A DNA stretch of 64,000 bases from Nitratiruptor sp. YY09-18. GTDB lineage: Bacteria > Campylobacterota > Campylobacteria > Campylobacterales > Nitratiruptoraceae. The stretch is from positions 1,302,001-1,366,000 of the forward strand of contig NZ_AP023065.1 in the NCBI RefSeq assembly GCF_016593235.1, written 5' to 3'. A program made the position numbers and the translations under genes. Below, in pieces: positions 16,265 through 24,577 of the stretch. Every line of letters starts with the position of its first letter. The first letter of the stretch is position 1. Under the pieces are notes generated by a model, which saw only the letters and a list, made by a program, of their open reading frames with translations, was not told the origin of the DNA and did not search any database.

Positions 16265-16948
16265 ATGGAACTTTGTGTAGCACTCGATCTCCCCTCGCGC
16301 GAGCAAAATCTCTCTTTAGCAAAAGAGCTCAAAGATTTCCCTGTCTGGCTCAAAGTTGGTCTGCGCAGCTATATACGAGACGGAAAAGAGTTTATACAAG
16401 ATCTCAAATCCATTAACACGAAGTTTAAGATTTTTGCAGACCTCAAGCTCTACGATATCCCAAACACTATGGCAGATGCAGCTGAGGAACTTACAAAAAT
16501 TGGTATTGAGATGTTCAATATCCATGCAAGTGCTGGAAGAGAGGCTATGCAAACTGTTATGCATCGACTTGAACAGTTTTCCAAAAGGCCTCTTGTACTA
16601 GCTGTAACCGTTCTCACATCCTTTAATGAAGAGCAGTTTCGATCTATCTATAATGCTTCAATTGATGAAAAAGCTACACAATTTGCCAAAGATGCTTATG
16701 AAGCTGGGCTCGATGGTGTTGTTTGCAGTGTGTTTGAGAGCAAAAGGATCAAGCAGATAATATCTTCTGATTTCATCACCCTCACACCAGGCATTCGCCC
16801 CTTTGGAGAAGACGCAGGAGATCAAAAACGTGTAGCAGGCATTGAGATGGCAAAAGCTAATGAAAGTGATATCATCGTCGTTGGGCGCCCAATATACAAA
16901 GCCAAAAACCCCAAAGAGGTGGTAGAAAAAATATTGACAAAACTGTGA
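16265..16948 (+). CDS. pyrF: Orotidine 5'-phosphate decarboxylase
   Basis: Last step of UMP synthesis, a cytoplasmic TIM-barrel enzyme of 227 residues. ALDLP with the first catalytic aspartate, [13 protein letters not shown] with the D-K-x-x-D catalytic array, and TPGIRPFG with the phosphate-binding loop are all present. The promoter is probably TATAAT at 16239-16244, which also lies in the long version of the divergent mutS ORF. The last codons, TTG ACA, serve as the -35 box of the tRNA-Ser promoter. Confidence 0.96.
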   Translation: MELCVALDLPSREQNLSLAKELKDFPVWLKVGLRSYIRDGKEFIQDLKSINTKFKIFADLKLYDIPNTMADAAEELTKIGIEMFNIHASAGREAMQTVMHRLEQFSKRPLVLAVTVLTSFNEEQFRSIYNASIDEKATQFAKDAYEAGLDGVVCSVFESKRIKQIISSDFITLTPGIRPFGEDAGDQKRVAGIEMAKANESDIIVVGRPIYKAKNPKEVVEKILTKL

Positions 16949-16962
16949 TTTTTTTCTATAAT
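16934..16962 (+). promoter_or_regulatory. Consensus sigma-70 promoter of tRNA-Ser
   Basis: TTGACA (16934-16939), 17 bases, TATAAT (16957-16962); both boxes are perfect. The -35 and part of the spacer lie inside the pyrF coding region. The tRNA starts 14 bases after the -10 box. Confidence 0.85.
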
Positions 16963-16975
16963 GCCAACTCCACAA

Positions 16976-17067
16976 GGACAGGTGGGTGAGCTGGCTGAAA
17001 CCACCTCCCTGCTAAGGAGGCGTACCCATTGCGGGTACCGAGGGTTCGAATCCCTCCCTGTCCGCCA
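16976..17067 (+). tRNA. tRNA-Ser (anticodon GCT)
   Basis: Acceptor stem GGACAGG (16976-16982) pairs with CCTGTCC (17057-17063). The D-arm begins TGGGTGAGCTGGC, the anticodon stem is CTCCC/GGAGG around loop TGCTAA with anticodon GCT, and a long variable arm (GTACCCATTGCGGGTACC) marks a class II tRNA. The T-arm has GGTTCGAATCC and the CCA end is encoded. Confidence 0.95.
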
Positions 17068-17151
17068 CGACTTCTCCATTTTTCTTCAAAATTATTCAGC
17101 ATTTATGCAATTTTTGTTATACTCTTATAATCAAAAACGAGGAGTTTTTCT

Positions 17152-18582
17152 ATGCATTTTATTAAAAAATCATTTGCAATTGCATTATCTTTATTTGCCA
17201 CATCTCTTTTTGCAGCAAACTATCCCTCAAGTCCGATAAGCAATATAGAAAACACAATTGTCTCTCAACATAGTGGTATCTATACAATTACTGGCTATTT
17301 TGCTCCATATAAATTTAGCAATGATGCAAAATCAAATTGGACTTATACAGCCGCTCCTGATGGCCCTACTTTCCAACTTCTTGGTGATACAAGCGAAGAA
17401 AACATTAAAAAATACGGAATTTTTGGATGGAAGCCTGTCAATGTAAAACCAAATCCACCAATGTTTTATATGATACATTATGGCAATGGAAAATTTGACT
17501 GGTTACTCTTTCAAAAAGATCAAAACAACAACTGCACCAACATTTATAAACTTGTGGGGCAAAACCCTAACACAAAAGCATTTAATTATGATATTGATGG
17601 TGATGGCAAAATTGACAAACTAAGCAACCTAGGATGTACAATATCTGGTAATAAAGTAAGATTCTATAAAATCAATAATTATGTTGATGCAAATGGAGCA
17701 AGCAGTTCGAGTAGTTCTAGCTATGCAAATAATGAACAGCTCTCATTCCCAGCGTATGCCAAAAAAGCTGAACCTACACAAGAAAATGCCCAAAAAGTCG
17801 CAGCTATTATAGCAATGAATCCAGATGATACTCTCAACTTTTTTGCACTCAATAGTGTTGCAGATGATGAGATATCAAACATGAAAATGCTCAAACAATC
17901 AAATACAATTCTTACAAAAAGTATTATCAAATATACAATTATGAATCAAATACTTAACGAAGTAGTAAATGAGACTGAGCAGTGTGAAGAGGGGGGAACT
18001 GTATCATATAATGGTGTTGGTTCTGAAGCGAGTGGAGGAGACGTCACCATTGCGTACAATAATTGCCAAGAATATGGTGTAACTCTCAATGGAAAGATAC
18101 ATGCTGAGATTAAAGACCTTGATCCAAATGCACAAGAGTTCAAAACTACAAATATTTCATTCTTGTCAGACTTTTCTATAAGAACACAACATCCAACTAT
18201 CACTATTACATATAAAGCTGGCAGCTATATCAACACAAGAATAAACAGTTTTGATGCATACTATATACCAAACGATATGACTATTACCACCTCATATATA
18301 GCGAGTCTCAACAGTCAAAAATTTGGTCTTCAAAACTGCATTATGAATCTAAAATATCTTAACTATTCTGGAAACCTAGATTTTTCAATGTTGCAAGGGA
18401 GAATATATGTAGATACAGATCTCTCAAAATATGTGGACCTTGATACACGTTTCCATCCTCCTGTCCATTTTGTATATGAAAACGGTATACTCACTAGTGG
18501 TGAAGGGCATTTTCTCATGAACAACAAAAAACTCACAATAAAAGCCACTGGTGATGGTGGCTATACAACATTAATTGAATAA
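17152..18582 (+). CDS. Secreted protein of unknown function with poly-serine linker
   Basis: A 476-residue protein that I do not recognise. Signal peptide MHFIKKSFAIALSLFATSLFA. An N-terminal domain (about 25-180) ends with DIDGDGKIDKL, an EF-hand/dockerin-like calcium loop. A run of seven serines (about 185-191) forms a linker. The C-terminal domain is rich in beta-strand patterns (TYKAGSYINTRINSFDAYYIP) and has few cysteines. It is probably periplasmic or surface-exposed. The stop codon overlaps the start of the next gene, an outer-membrane barrel, so the two are likely coupled and may work together. Confidence 0.65.
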   Translation: MHFIKKSFAIALSLFATSLFAANYPSSPISNIENTIVSQHSGIYTITGYFAPYKFSNDAKSNWTYTAAPDGPTFQLLGDTSEENIKKYGIFGWKPVNVKPNPPMFYMIHYGNGKFDWLLFQKDQNNNCTNIYKLVGQNPNTKAFNYDIDGDGKIDKLSNLGCTISGNKVRFYKINNYVDANGASSSSSSSYANNEQLSFPAYAKKAEPTQENAQKVAAIIAMNPDDTLNFFALNSVADDEISNMKMLKQSNTILTKSIIKYTIMNQILNEVVNETEQCEEGGTVSYNGVGSEASGGDVTIAYNNCQEYGVTLNGKIHAEIKDLDPNAQEFKTTNISFLSDFSIRTQHPTITITYKAGSYINTRINSFDAYYIPNDMTITTSYIASLNSQKFGLQNCIMNLKYLNYSGNLDFSMLQGRIYVDTDLSKYVDLDTRFHPPVHFVYENGILTSGEGHFLMNNKKLTIKATGDGGYTTLIE

Positions 18583-19414
18583 ATTATCTCTTTTCCCTCT
18601 TTTTCCGGCAGTTCTAGCTGCTGGTAATCTCACCTTTGGTCTACATTTTGATCATGAAATCTCATACTATTTCGTTGAAGATAAACAAAGACACCTTAAA
18701 TCTAAACTTGAATTTCCAAAAAATGTAACAAGTCTAGCGATACGATATGATCAAACTATACAAAATTTTTCTTACTCTTTTGGTACTAATATTGTATTAG
18801 ATTCAAAAACACAAAAAGGCAAAGACTTTGATTGGCAAGATAACAGACTCGCTGTATTTTCAAGTTCCTTCAATAAAATCACAAAATATCGTCATTACCA
18901 CTTTGATCTTGCATACAAAGTCAATAATCATGCAGCACTGTTTGGAAGAGTAAAATATAAAAAAATATTACAAGAGTGGCACAATACCACTCAAACGAAC
19001 TATTTTAAAAACAGTTTTATAAAAGTTGATGGAAAGAGTCTTGCATTTGAAGAAAAGCGATATCAATATCACTTAGGAGTCAAATACCATGAAAATGTAG
19101 CAAACAATATAACTTTCTCTCTCACTCCCTCTCTTGTATTTGCCCAGGTCAAAACAAAAGATTACCACATTTTGAGAAATTTTTACGTAACGCAGCACCC
19201 AAAATGTTTTGGTTATAGCTTACAGGGAGGATTACAATATCGCATAACAAAAAAATCTGCTATGCTACTTTTTACTTCATATACTTATATGCAAGATAAA
19301 AATACTCCTATGCACTACTTTTCCGATTTTTCGAAGAAGCTGTTTTTGCGCCTCCCCTCCTCTTACACCAATAAATCCCTCAATTTTGGATTTTCCTATT
19401 CAATTTCTTTCTAG
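18575..19414 (+). CDS. Outer-membrane beta-barrel protein, unknown function
   Basis: A 279-residue protein with a short hydrophobic start (LSLFPLFPAVLAAG) that may be a signal peptide, alternating amphipathic strands rich in Y and F, and a C-terminal SYSISF ending in phenylalanine, the usual outer-membrane insertion signal. The start codon would be TTG and overlaps the preceding stop codon by eight bases; no ATG lies near. Length is like an omptin or a 12-strand porin, but I see no family motif. It faces the octaheme cytochrome gene tail to tail with no gap. Confidence 0.6.
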   Translation: MNKLSLFPLFPAVLAAGNLTFGLHFDHEISYYFVEDKQRHLKSKLEFPKNVTSLAIRYDQTIQNFSYSFGTNIVLDSKTQKGKDFDWQDNRLAVFSSSFNKITKYRHYHFDLAYKVNNHAALFGRVKYKKILQEWHNTTQTNYFKNSFIKVDGKSLAFEEKRYQYHLGVKYHENVANNITFSLTPSLVFAQVKTKDYHILRNFYVTQHPKCFGYSLQGGLQYRITKKSAMLLFTSYTYMQDKNTPMHYFSDFSKKLFLRLPSSYTNKSLNFGFSYSISF

Positions 19415-20770
19415 CTACTTATACGCTGCGCTCTTTTGCAATAGAAAGTGGCTGAGTACCTCTTGATTTGGCCACGACTCCATACCCCACTCTTTGAGAT
19501 CTTTTTGCAACTCATCCAGACTCTTATCCTGATGGCAAGCATAGCATGCATTGGTCTTGGGTGGCATATGAAAGAGCTTCGTTTCTGCAGGAGGAACAAA
19601 ACGAAACATATGGCTACGCACTGTCAAAGGCGATTTGCCCGTATGGCGTCCCGTTTTTGGCATGTGACACTCAATACAGAGTGATCCTTTTGAGTCAACT
19701 TTATGATGGGTGTGAGCTTCGAGGCTCTTTTGATGTGGGCCTATAATGCTTCCAAAACTGTGACACTTCATACAAGCTGCATTGCCCTCCGGCTTTTGGG
19801 CAACATTCGTAAGCCTATGTGGATTGTGGCAATTGATGCATGTTATGCCGTGTTGATACATAGCATCTCTTACATACTCATTTCCTTGTGTTCTATTTTT
19901 CTTAGCCTGTCCTGTTGGCCAAAACTCTTTGGTCTCATGCCCATAGATAAATGGTGCTACAAGTTTATACTTTATGAGAGGACGGCCAGGCTCATAGCCA
20001 AAAGGATAATCCTTTGCCTCCATCCACAGCTCTTTGATATCCATCTTTTCAAGTCTCTTGTCTCTATTGCGCATATGGCACTGCAAACAGACTTCTGTCG
20101 CTCTGATAGGATCGTAGCTTGTTGCTTTGTAGATAGGATTGGCCTTTGGGTCTTTGCTATGTGAACTTCCAGGACCATGGCAACTCTCACACGCAATTGC
20201 AGGCTCAACCCGCTTCTCTCTACTCATATATCCGGTAAAGTGGCATCCATCACAGGTATTTGATGTAGGAAACTGCTTATTATCATGGGGATATGCATCA
20301 TGATACCAGTATTTATATGGCTTGAAATGCTGCCATTTTTTGGTTTGGGTATTCCACTGATAGTTTCCCAGGCGAAAATCTGGCTTGCCATTGATAGTAG
20401 CTGGTATCATATAGCGCTGCTTAAACTTACTTCCGATTGTGTATTTGATATCACTAAGATTGAAATCTGCATCTGCCGGCAGCTTGCTAAAATCTGCAAC
20501 TATTACTTTTGGGTTCTTCTTAGCATCTTGAATCATTTTACTATGCATTGAGTGTATCCAGTCATTATACTGCTCTTTGTGGCACTCTCTACATTTACCA
20601 GAACCTACATATTCTGCCCCTTTTTGCGCAGCTGGTTGCAAGTCTGCCTCTAATCCGATATGTGGTTTTGTAAGCTGTACATAATAGGATGCAATTTTTG
20701 GCTTGAGCATTTGCCAACCTAAGAATATAACTATGATAACAACAACGAGACTAAGGAGTACCTTCTTCAC
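19415..20770 (-). CDS. Octaheme c-type cytochrome
   Basis: A 451-residue multiheme cytochrome with an N-terminal membrane helix or uncleaved signal (LLSLVVVIIVIFLGWQML). I count eight CxxCH heme sites: CRECH, CDGCH, CESCH, CLQCH, CINCH, CMKCH, CIECH and CYACH. Histidine-rich stretches give distal ligands. The first site, GKCRECHKEQYNDWIHSMHSKM, resembles cytochrome c554-like families. Octaheme proteins of this phylum include hydroxylamine oxidoreductase-like enzymes, but I cannot place this one firmly. It probably moves electrons in the periplasm, anchored to the inner membrane. Single gene; a small gene and the sirtuin lie upstream on the same strand and may be cotranscribed. Confidence 0.85.
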   Translation of the reverse strand: MKKVLLSLVVVIIVIFLGWQMLKPKIASYYVQLTKPHIGLEADLQPAAQKGAEYVGSGKCRECHKEQYNDWIHSMHSKMIQDAKKNPKVIVADFSKLPADADFNLSDIKYTIGSKFKQRYMIPATINGKPDFRLGNYQWNTQTKKWQHFKPYKYWYHDAYPHDNKQFPTSNTCDGCHFTGYMSREKRVEPAIACESCHGPGSSHSKDPKANPIYKATSYDPIRATEVCLQCHMRNRDKRLEKMDIKELWMEAKDYPFGYEPGRPLIKYKLVAPFIYGHETKEFWPTGQAKKNRTQGNEYVRDAMYQHGITCINCHNPHRLTNVAQKPEGNAACMKCHSFGSIIGPHQKSLEAHTHHKVDSKGSLCIECHMPKTGRHTGKSPLTVRSHMFRFVPPAETKLFHMPPKTNACYACHQDKSLDELQKDLKEWGMESWPNQEVLSHFLLQKSAAYK

Positions 20771-20980
20771 TTATATCCTTTTTTCTTTAGTCTCACACAT
20801 TTTTGCTAAATTTTTCATAACTTCTTTGCAAAAAATGTCACTATCATCACTTTTGTTGTAGAGTCTGCAGTATATTCTTCTATATAATAGAACAATCTGT
20901 TCTATTTCATTGATGGTAATATCACTCTTGCGCGAATTTTTATGGAGAATTTTTGCCAATTGCAAGGGATTCGTGATCAT
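20771..20980 (-). CDS. Small hypothetical protein
   Basis: A 69-residue basic protein starting MITNPLQLAKILHKN, mostly helical, with two cysteines (YCRLYN and IFCKEV) and no signal or membrane segment. I do not recognise it. The ATG overlaps the sirtuin stop codon (TAATG), so it is translated with it; a TTG six codons upstream is an alternative start. It ends directly before the octaheme cytochrome gene. Confidence 0.55.
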   Translation of the reverse strand: MITNPLQLAKILHKNSRKSDITINEIEQIVLLYRRIYCRLYNKSDDSDIFCKEVMKNLAKMCETKEKRI

Positions 20981-21798
20981 TACGACTTTTGATAGCAAGT
21001 GTATATCATATCTAGAGCCTCTTTACCTCCATATGCTAGAGGGACATCACTTTCATCTGGCTCTCTAGGATTTATGCGAATGAGTGTAGCGCCGAAGTCC
21101 TTAGCAATTTCCTCATCCATCATCCTCACCGTTGGCACTGCTTTGCCAGCTCCAATTTCCACGATAACCAATTTTCCATCAATGTGATGAAGAAATTGTG
21201 CAAAGCGTGATTCTTGCTCTCTTGCTCTTGTATCTACCCAGTTCCAATCCCCAAACATCAATATATTTGGCCGTGCTATTGCGCTACAGTTGATACATCG
21301 TGGGAGCGGCTCTAATGCCTTGAAATTCTCCTCATCGATCTCCACTTCCACACCATTTGCACTCCAAATTACTTCACTGCATGGCTGCGTACACTGCATG
21401 AAATGGATCGATCCATGTATTTCATAGATTTTATCTTCAGCAAAACCGGCTTTTTGAAACTGTCCATCTACATTGGAAGTAAAGACGAAATAATCCTTTT
21501 TATCTTGTGCAATTTTGAGAAGTTTTGCAAAACCTTCATGGGGTTGCGTTTTTCGATAAAGATTGAGTCTATGACCATAAAAAGCCCAGGCAAGGTGAGG
21601 ATCATCTTCAAACCAGCGAGGATTTGCAAGCTCTTCAAATCGTAATCCCAACCTTTTTGCCGCGGGATATGCCCTCCAAAAACCCTCAGAGCCCCTAAAG
21701 TCTGGCAGACCACTATCAACACCCATTCCAGCCCCTGCACTGATAAGAAGGTAATCAGCTTCTTTGATGGCATTTGCTGCTTCTTGTATCATCTGCAC
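20980..21798 (-). CDS. Sir2-family NAD-dependent protein deacylase
   Basis: Sirtuin of 272 residues. NAD-binding AGAGMGVDSGLPDFRG (residues 21-36), TSNVDGQF, and the catalytic EIHGS with H128. A zinc site is formed by C136, C140, C168 and C171. It removes acyl groups from lysine using NAD. A bacterial target known in other species is acetyl-CoA synthetase, which is encoded at 10813-12765; the link is inference. The protein is a little longer than CobB and its zinc-site insert is longer. Followed by a TAATG-coupled small gene. Confidence 0.92.
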   Translation of the reverse strand: MQMIQEAANAIKEADYLLISAGAGMGVDSGLPDFRGSEGFWRAYPAAKRLGLRFEELANPRWFEDDPHLAWAFYGHRLNLYRKTQPHEGFAKLLKIAQDKKDYFVFTSNVDGQFQKAGFAEDKIYEIHGSIHFMQCTQPCSEVIWSANGVEVEIDEENFKALEPLPRCINCSAIARPNILMFGDWNWVDTRAREQESRFAQFLHHIDGKLVIVEIGAGKAVPTVRMMDEEIAKDFGATLIRINPREPDESDVPLAYGGKEALDMIYTCYQKS

Positions 21799-21830
21799 AC
21801 CTTTTGCTACTATAATAAAAAGGATACCAT

Positions 21831-21974
21831 ATGCAAAGAAAAGATGTTATTACAGCAATTATTATTTTTCTAGGACTCTCAGCTGCAGTAATGATAGGTA
21901 AATGGATTGCCTATAAGAGTGCAGGGGTGACACCCCATGAAGTGTACAAAAAGCTTAACCAAACTTCCCAGTAA
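21831..21974 (+). CDS. 47-residue single-pass membrane protein
   Basis: Small ORF starting [15 protein letters not shown] with one hydrophobic helix (about residues 7-27) and a polar tail [22 protein letters not shown] lies about six bases before the ATG. It sits in the otherwise empty gap between the sirtuin and pstB, on the opposite strand to both, and its last 20 bases overlap the end of pstB. Reasonable codon use and ribosome site support it, but there is no family evidence. Confidence 0.5.
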   Translation: MQRKDVITAIIIFLGLSAAVMIGKWIAYKSAGVTPHEVYKKLNQTSQ

Positions 21975-22740
21975 TGTACTCTTCTGAGAGTTTAGCTTTT
22001 GGATTGATAAAAAACTCTTCTGTAATACCTAATTCGATTAGTTCACCCATATACATAAATGCTGTATAGTCGCTCACTCTTGCGGCTTGCTGCATATTGT
22101 GTGTCACAATAACTATAGTCATCTGCTCTTTGAGCTCAATGACAAGTTCTTCAATTGCTTGGGTACTAATAGGGTCAAGTGCACTTGTTGGCTCATCAAA
22201 AAGTAAGACTTTTGGTTTCACAGCAACTGCACGGGCGATACAAAGACGCTGCTGCTGCCCGCCTGAGAGTGCATTTGCATCATCTTTGAGACGGTCTTTC
22301 ACCTCATTCCAAAGTGCTGCACCCTTTAGCGCCTCTTCAACTCTATCCTTGAGTTCCGTTTTGTTTTTAATCCCTTGAAGTCGCAGTCCATATGCAACAT
22401 TATCGAAAATACTCATAGGAAAAGGGGTTGGTTTTTGAAATATCATTCCAATTTTGACACGAAGCGCTATAAGGTCGATCTTTTTATCAAGAATATTGCG
22501 CCCCTCAAAGATTATCTCTCCCTCATAGCGATTTCCTGGATAGAGATCATGAATACGGTTGAGACTTCTAAGGAGTGTCGACTTCCCACAACCACTTGGA
22601 CCTATCATAGCTGTAACTCTGTTTTTGGCTATTGGGAGGTTGATATTTTTAAGTGCTGGCTTATCGCTTCCATTGTAGTAGAAGCTAAAATTTTTGATAT
22701 CAATTTCACGCGGTTCTTTGACTTCACACAGTATTGCCAT
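21955..22740 (-). CDS. pstB: Phosphate ABC transporter ATP-binding protein
   Basis: ATPase of the high-affinity phosphate importer, 261 residues. GPSGCGKST (Walker A), the PstB-specific start [37 protein letters not shown] (signature), [11 protein letters not shown] (Walker B) and THNMQQA are all intact. It works as a dimer under PstA and PstC on the inner membrane. Last gene of the pst operon, directly after pstA. Confidence 0.97.
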   Translation of the reverse strand: MAILCEVKEPREIDIKNFSFYYNGSDKPALKNINLPIAKNRVTAMIGPSGCGKSTLLRSLNRIHDLYPGNRYEGEIIFEGRNILDKKIDLIALRVKIGMIFQKPTPFPMSIFDNVAYGLRLQGIKNKTELKDRVEEALKGAALWNEVKDRLKDDANALSGGQQQRLCIARAVAVKPKVLLFDEPTSALDPISTQAIEELVIELKEQMTIVIVTHNMQQAARVSDYTAFMYMGELIELGITEEFFINPKAKLSEEYITGKFG

Positions 22741-23568
22741 CTATTTCACCTTCTTTCTAATGATCAATCGTCCTACTATATTTACAAAGAGCACAAAAGC
22801 ACCTAATATAAACGCAGCTGCCCAACCAAGATCGATCCAGTCTTCATACGGACTTGTAGCAAAATTGAACATTGTCACAGTGAGTGAACTCATTGCCTCA
22901 TTGAGATTGGTTGTAAAGAAGTTATTGTTAAAAGATGTAAAGAGTAGTGGTGCAGTCTCACCGGCAATACGGGCAACAGAAAGCAAAATACCAGTAATCA
23001 TCCCTACCTTTGCTCCACGGTAAACTACCTGCATGATAACTTTGTATTTTGGAGCGCCCAAGGCATAAGCTGCTTCTCGAAGCTGGCGTGAAACGAGAGA
23101 GAGCATATCATCAGTAGTGCGCAGTACTATTGGTATCATCATTATCGCTAATGCCACAGCACCTGCCCATCCATTGAAATGTCCCACAGGCTCAACTAAA
23201 ATTGCATAGACAAACGCACCTATGACAATTGATGGTGCACTCATCATGATGTCACTGATATCACGTAAAAAGTTTGAAAATTTGGAGTTACCACCATATT
23301 CACTCAAGAATGTACCAGCTAAAATTCCCAAAGGAATACCTATAAGAGAGGCTACACTCACGAGAATGAGTTGTCCTACCAACGCATTACGCAACCCTCC
23401 ATGCATTCCCGGAGGTGCTGTATCTTTGACAAAAATATCCCAGCTCATAGCACTCATACCCTTGCTCACAAGGGTCCAAAGAATCCAAAACAAAAAAAGA
23501 AGTCCCAAAAGAGCTGCAAGTGTTGAGAGAACCATAATTATAATATTGATGATCTTTCTTTGTCTCAT
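22741..23568 (-). CDS. pstA: Phosphate ABC transporter permease PstA
   Basis: Inner-membrane permease of 275 residues with about six helices. The transporter EAA-type loop REAAYALGAPKYKVIMQVVYRGAKVGMITG contacts PstB, and GETAPLLFTSF is typical of PstA. The start overlaps the pstC stop by four bases. Paired with PstC to form the phosphate channel. Confidence 0.96.
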   Translation of the reverse strand: MRQRKIINIIIMVLSTLAALLGLLFLFWILWTLVSKGMSAMSWDIFVKDTAPPGMHGGLRNALVGQLILVSVASLIGIPLGILAGTFLSEYGGNSKFSNFLRDISDIMMSAPSIVIGAFVYAILVEPVGHFNGWAGAVALAIMMIPIVLRTTDDMLSLVSRQLREAAYALGAPKYKVIMQVVYRGAKVGMITGILLSVARIAGETAPLLFTSFNNNFFTTNLNEAMSSLTVTMFNFATSPYEDWIDLGWAAAFILGAFVLFVNIVGRLIIRKKVK

Positions 23569-24425
23569 TTAGCAGCCCTTACTTTTCTAAGAAAATAGAA
23601 TTTTGCCAAAGCTATGACCACAAAACTAATGACAAATAAAATGAGGGCTAAATAGAAGAGACTTGAGTAGTAGAGATCACTATCAGCTTCTGTGAATTCA
23701 TTGGCCAGTGTCACTGGAATACTTGTAGCTGGATCTGTAAGGTGTTTTGGAATCTTGTGGGCATTTCCCATAACAAATGTTACTGCCATTGTCTCACCTA
23801 TAGCTCGTCCCAATGCAAGGATAATAGATCCAATAATCCCAGCTTTTGCAAAAGGAATGACAACATCTTTGACCACATCCCATTTAGTCGCACCTAATGC
23901 ATAGGCAGACTCTTTGAGAACATCAGGGGTGGTATTCATACTGTCTCTTGTAATGGCAGCCATAAAGGGTAAGATCATGATAGCTAACACAAATCCAGCA
24001 GTCAAAAGTCCTAGCCCATTACCCCCAAACCAATCACGCACATAGGGAGCAAAGAAAAAGAGCCCCCACATTCCATAAATGATTGAAGGGATGGCTGCAA
24101 GTAGTTCGATCGCTGTACCAATAGGACCTTTTAGAATATTTGGAGAGATTTCAGTCAAAAATATTGCTACACCTATTGCAATAGGTGTAGCCAAAAGCAT
24201 AGCAATTGCTGTAGACATTATAGAGCCATAAATTGCAGGAAGCCCTCCAAAGATATCCATATTTGGAGCCCATTTTGTATTGACTAAAAACTTCAAACCA
24301 AAAGCTTGAATCGCAGGAAGGGCTTCTTTGAAGAGGATTGCAAAGATTGCTATGAGGGCTATGAGTATTGATATGGCAGATATGAGCGCAAGATTTTTAA
24401 ACAGCCAATCAAGAGCTTTACTCAT
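23565..24425 (-). CDS. pstC: Phosphate ABC transporter permease PstC
   Basis: Inner-membrane permease of 286 residues, about six helices. KESAYALGATKWDVVKDVVIPFAKAGIIG is the ATPase-contact loop and GRAIGETMAVTFVMGN is the PstC signature. First gene after a 147-base gap from the porin gene; this gap holds a terminator-like stem, a second inverted repeat and a possible Pho-box unit, so pstCAB may have its own promoter. Confidence 0.96.
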   Translation of the reverse strand: MSKALDWLFKNLALISAISILIALIAIFAILFKEALPAIQAFGLKFLVNTKWAPNMDIFGGLPAIYGSIMSTAIAMLLATPIAIGVAIFLTEISPNILKGPIGTAIELLAAIPSIIYGMWGLFFFAPYVRDWFGGNGLGLLTAGFVLAIMILPFMAAITRDSMNTTPDVLKESAYALGATKWDVVKDVVIPFAKAGIIGSIILALGRAIGETMAVTFVMGNAHKIPKHLTDPATSIPVTLANEFTEADSDLYYSSLFYLALILFVISFVVIALAKFYFLRKVRAAK

Positions 24426-24479
24426 GAAGATTTCTCCATTATTTTATTACGTGATTATACAAGAAAATGCTTGCATTTT

Positions 24480-24489
24480 GATTACAAAT
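24480..24489. promoter_or_regulatory. Possible Pho-box unit before pstC
   Basis: GATTACAAAT is identical to the first ten bases of the repeat unit at 26879 before pstS/phoU. It lies 55 bases upstream of the pstC start. A single unit only, so this is tentative. Confidence 0.3.
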
Positions 24490-24506
24490 GAGGATCAGAT
24501 TTTGGA

Positions 24507-24547
24507 GTAGGCAAGGGATCAAAAGAGTAAGAATGAAACTTGCCTAC
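24507..24547. repeat. Inverted repeat between porin gene and pstC
   Basis: GTAGGCAAG (24507-24515) and CTTGCCTAC (24539-24547) form a perfect 9-bp stem with a 23-base loop, just downstream of the terminator-like stem. It could stabilise mRNA ends or act in differential expression of porin and pstCAB. Confidence 0.5.
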
Positions 24548-24556
24548 CACAAAATC

Positions 24557-24577
24557 GGTAAGAGGTTTCCTCTTACC
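24557..24577 (-). terminator. Terminator hairpin at the end of the porin gene
   Basis: GGTAAGAGG (24557-24565), TTT, CCTCTTACC (24569-24577). On the minus strand the stem includes the porin stop codon and is followed by GATTTTG. It shares the TAAGAGG/CCTCTTA core with two other hairpins in this window. Confidence 0.6.

Noticed and set aside
19415-20770. Hydroxylamine oxidoreductase assignment for the octaheme cytochrome
   Set aside because: Heme number and size fit, but motif order looks closer to cytochrome c554-like proteins and no partner cytochrome gene is adjacent, so only a general call is made.
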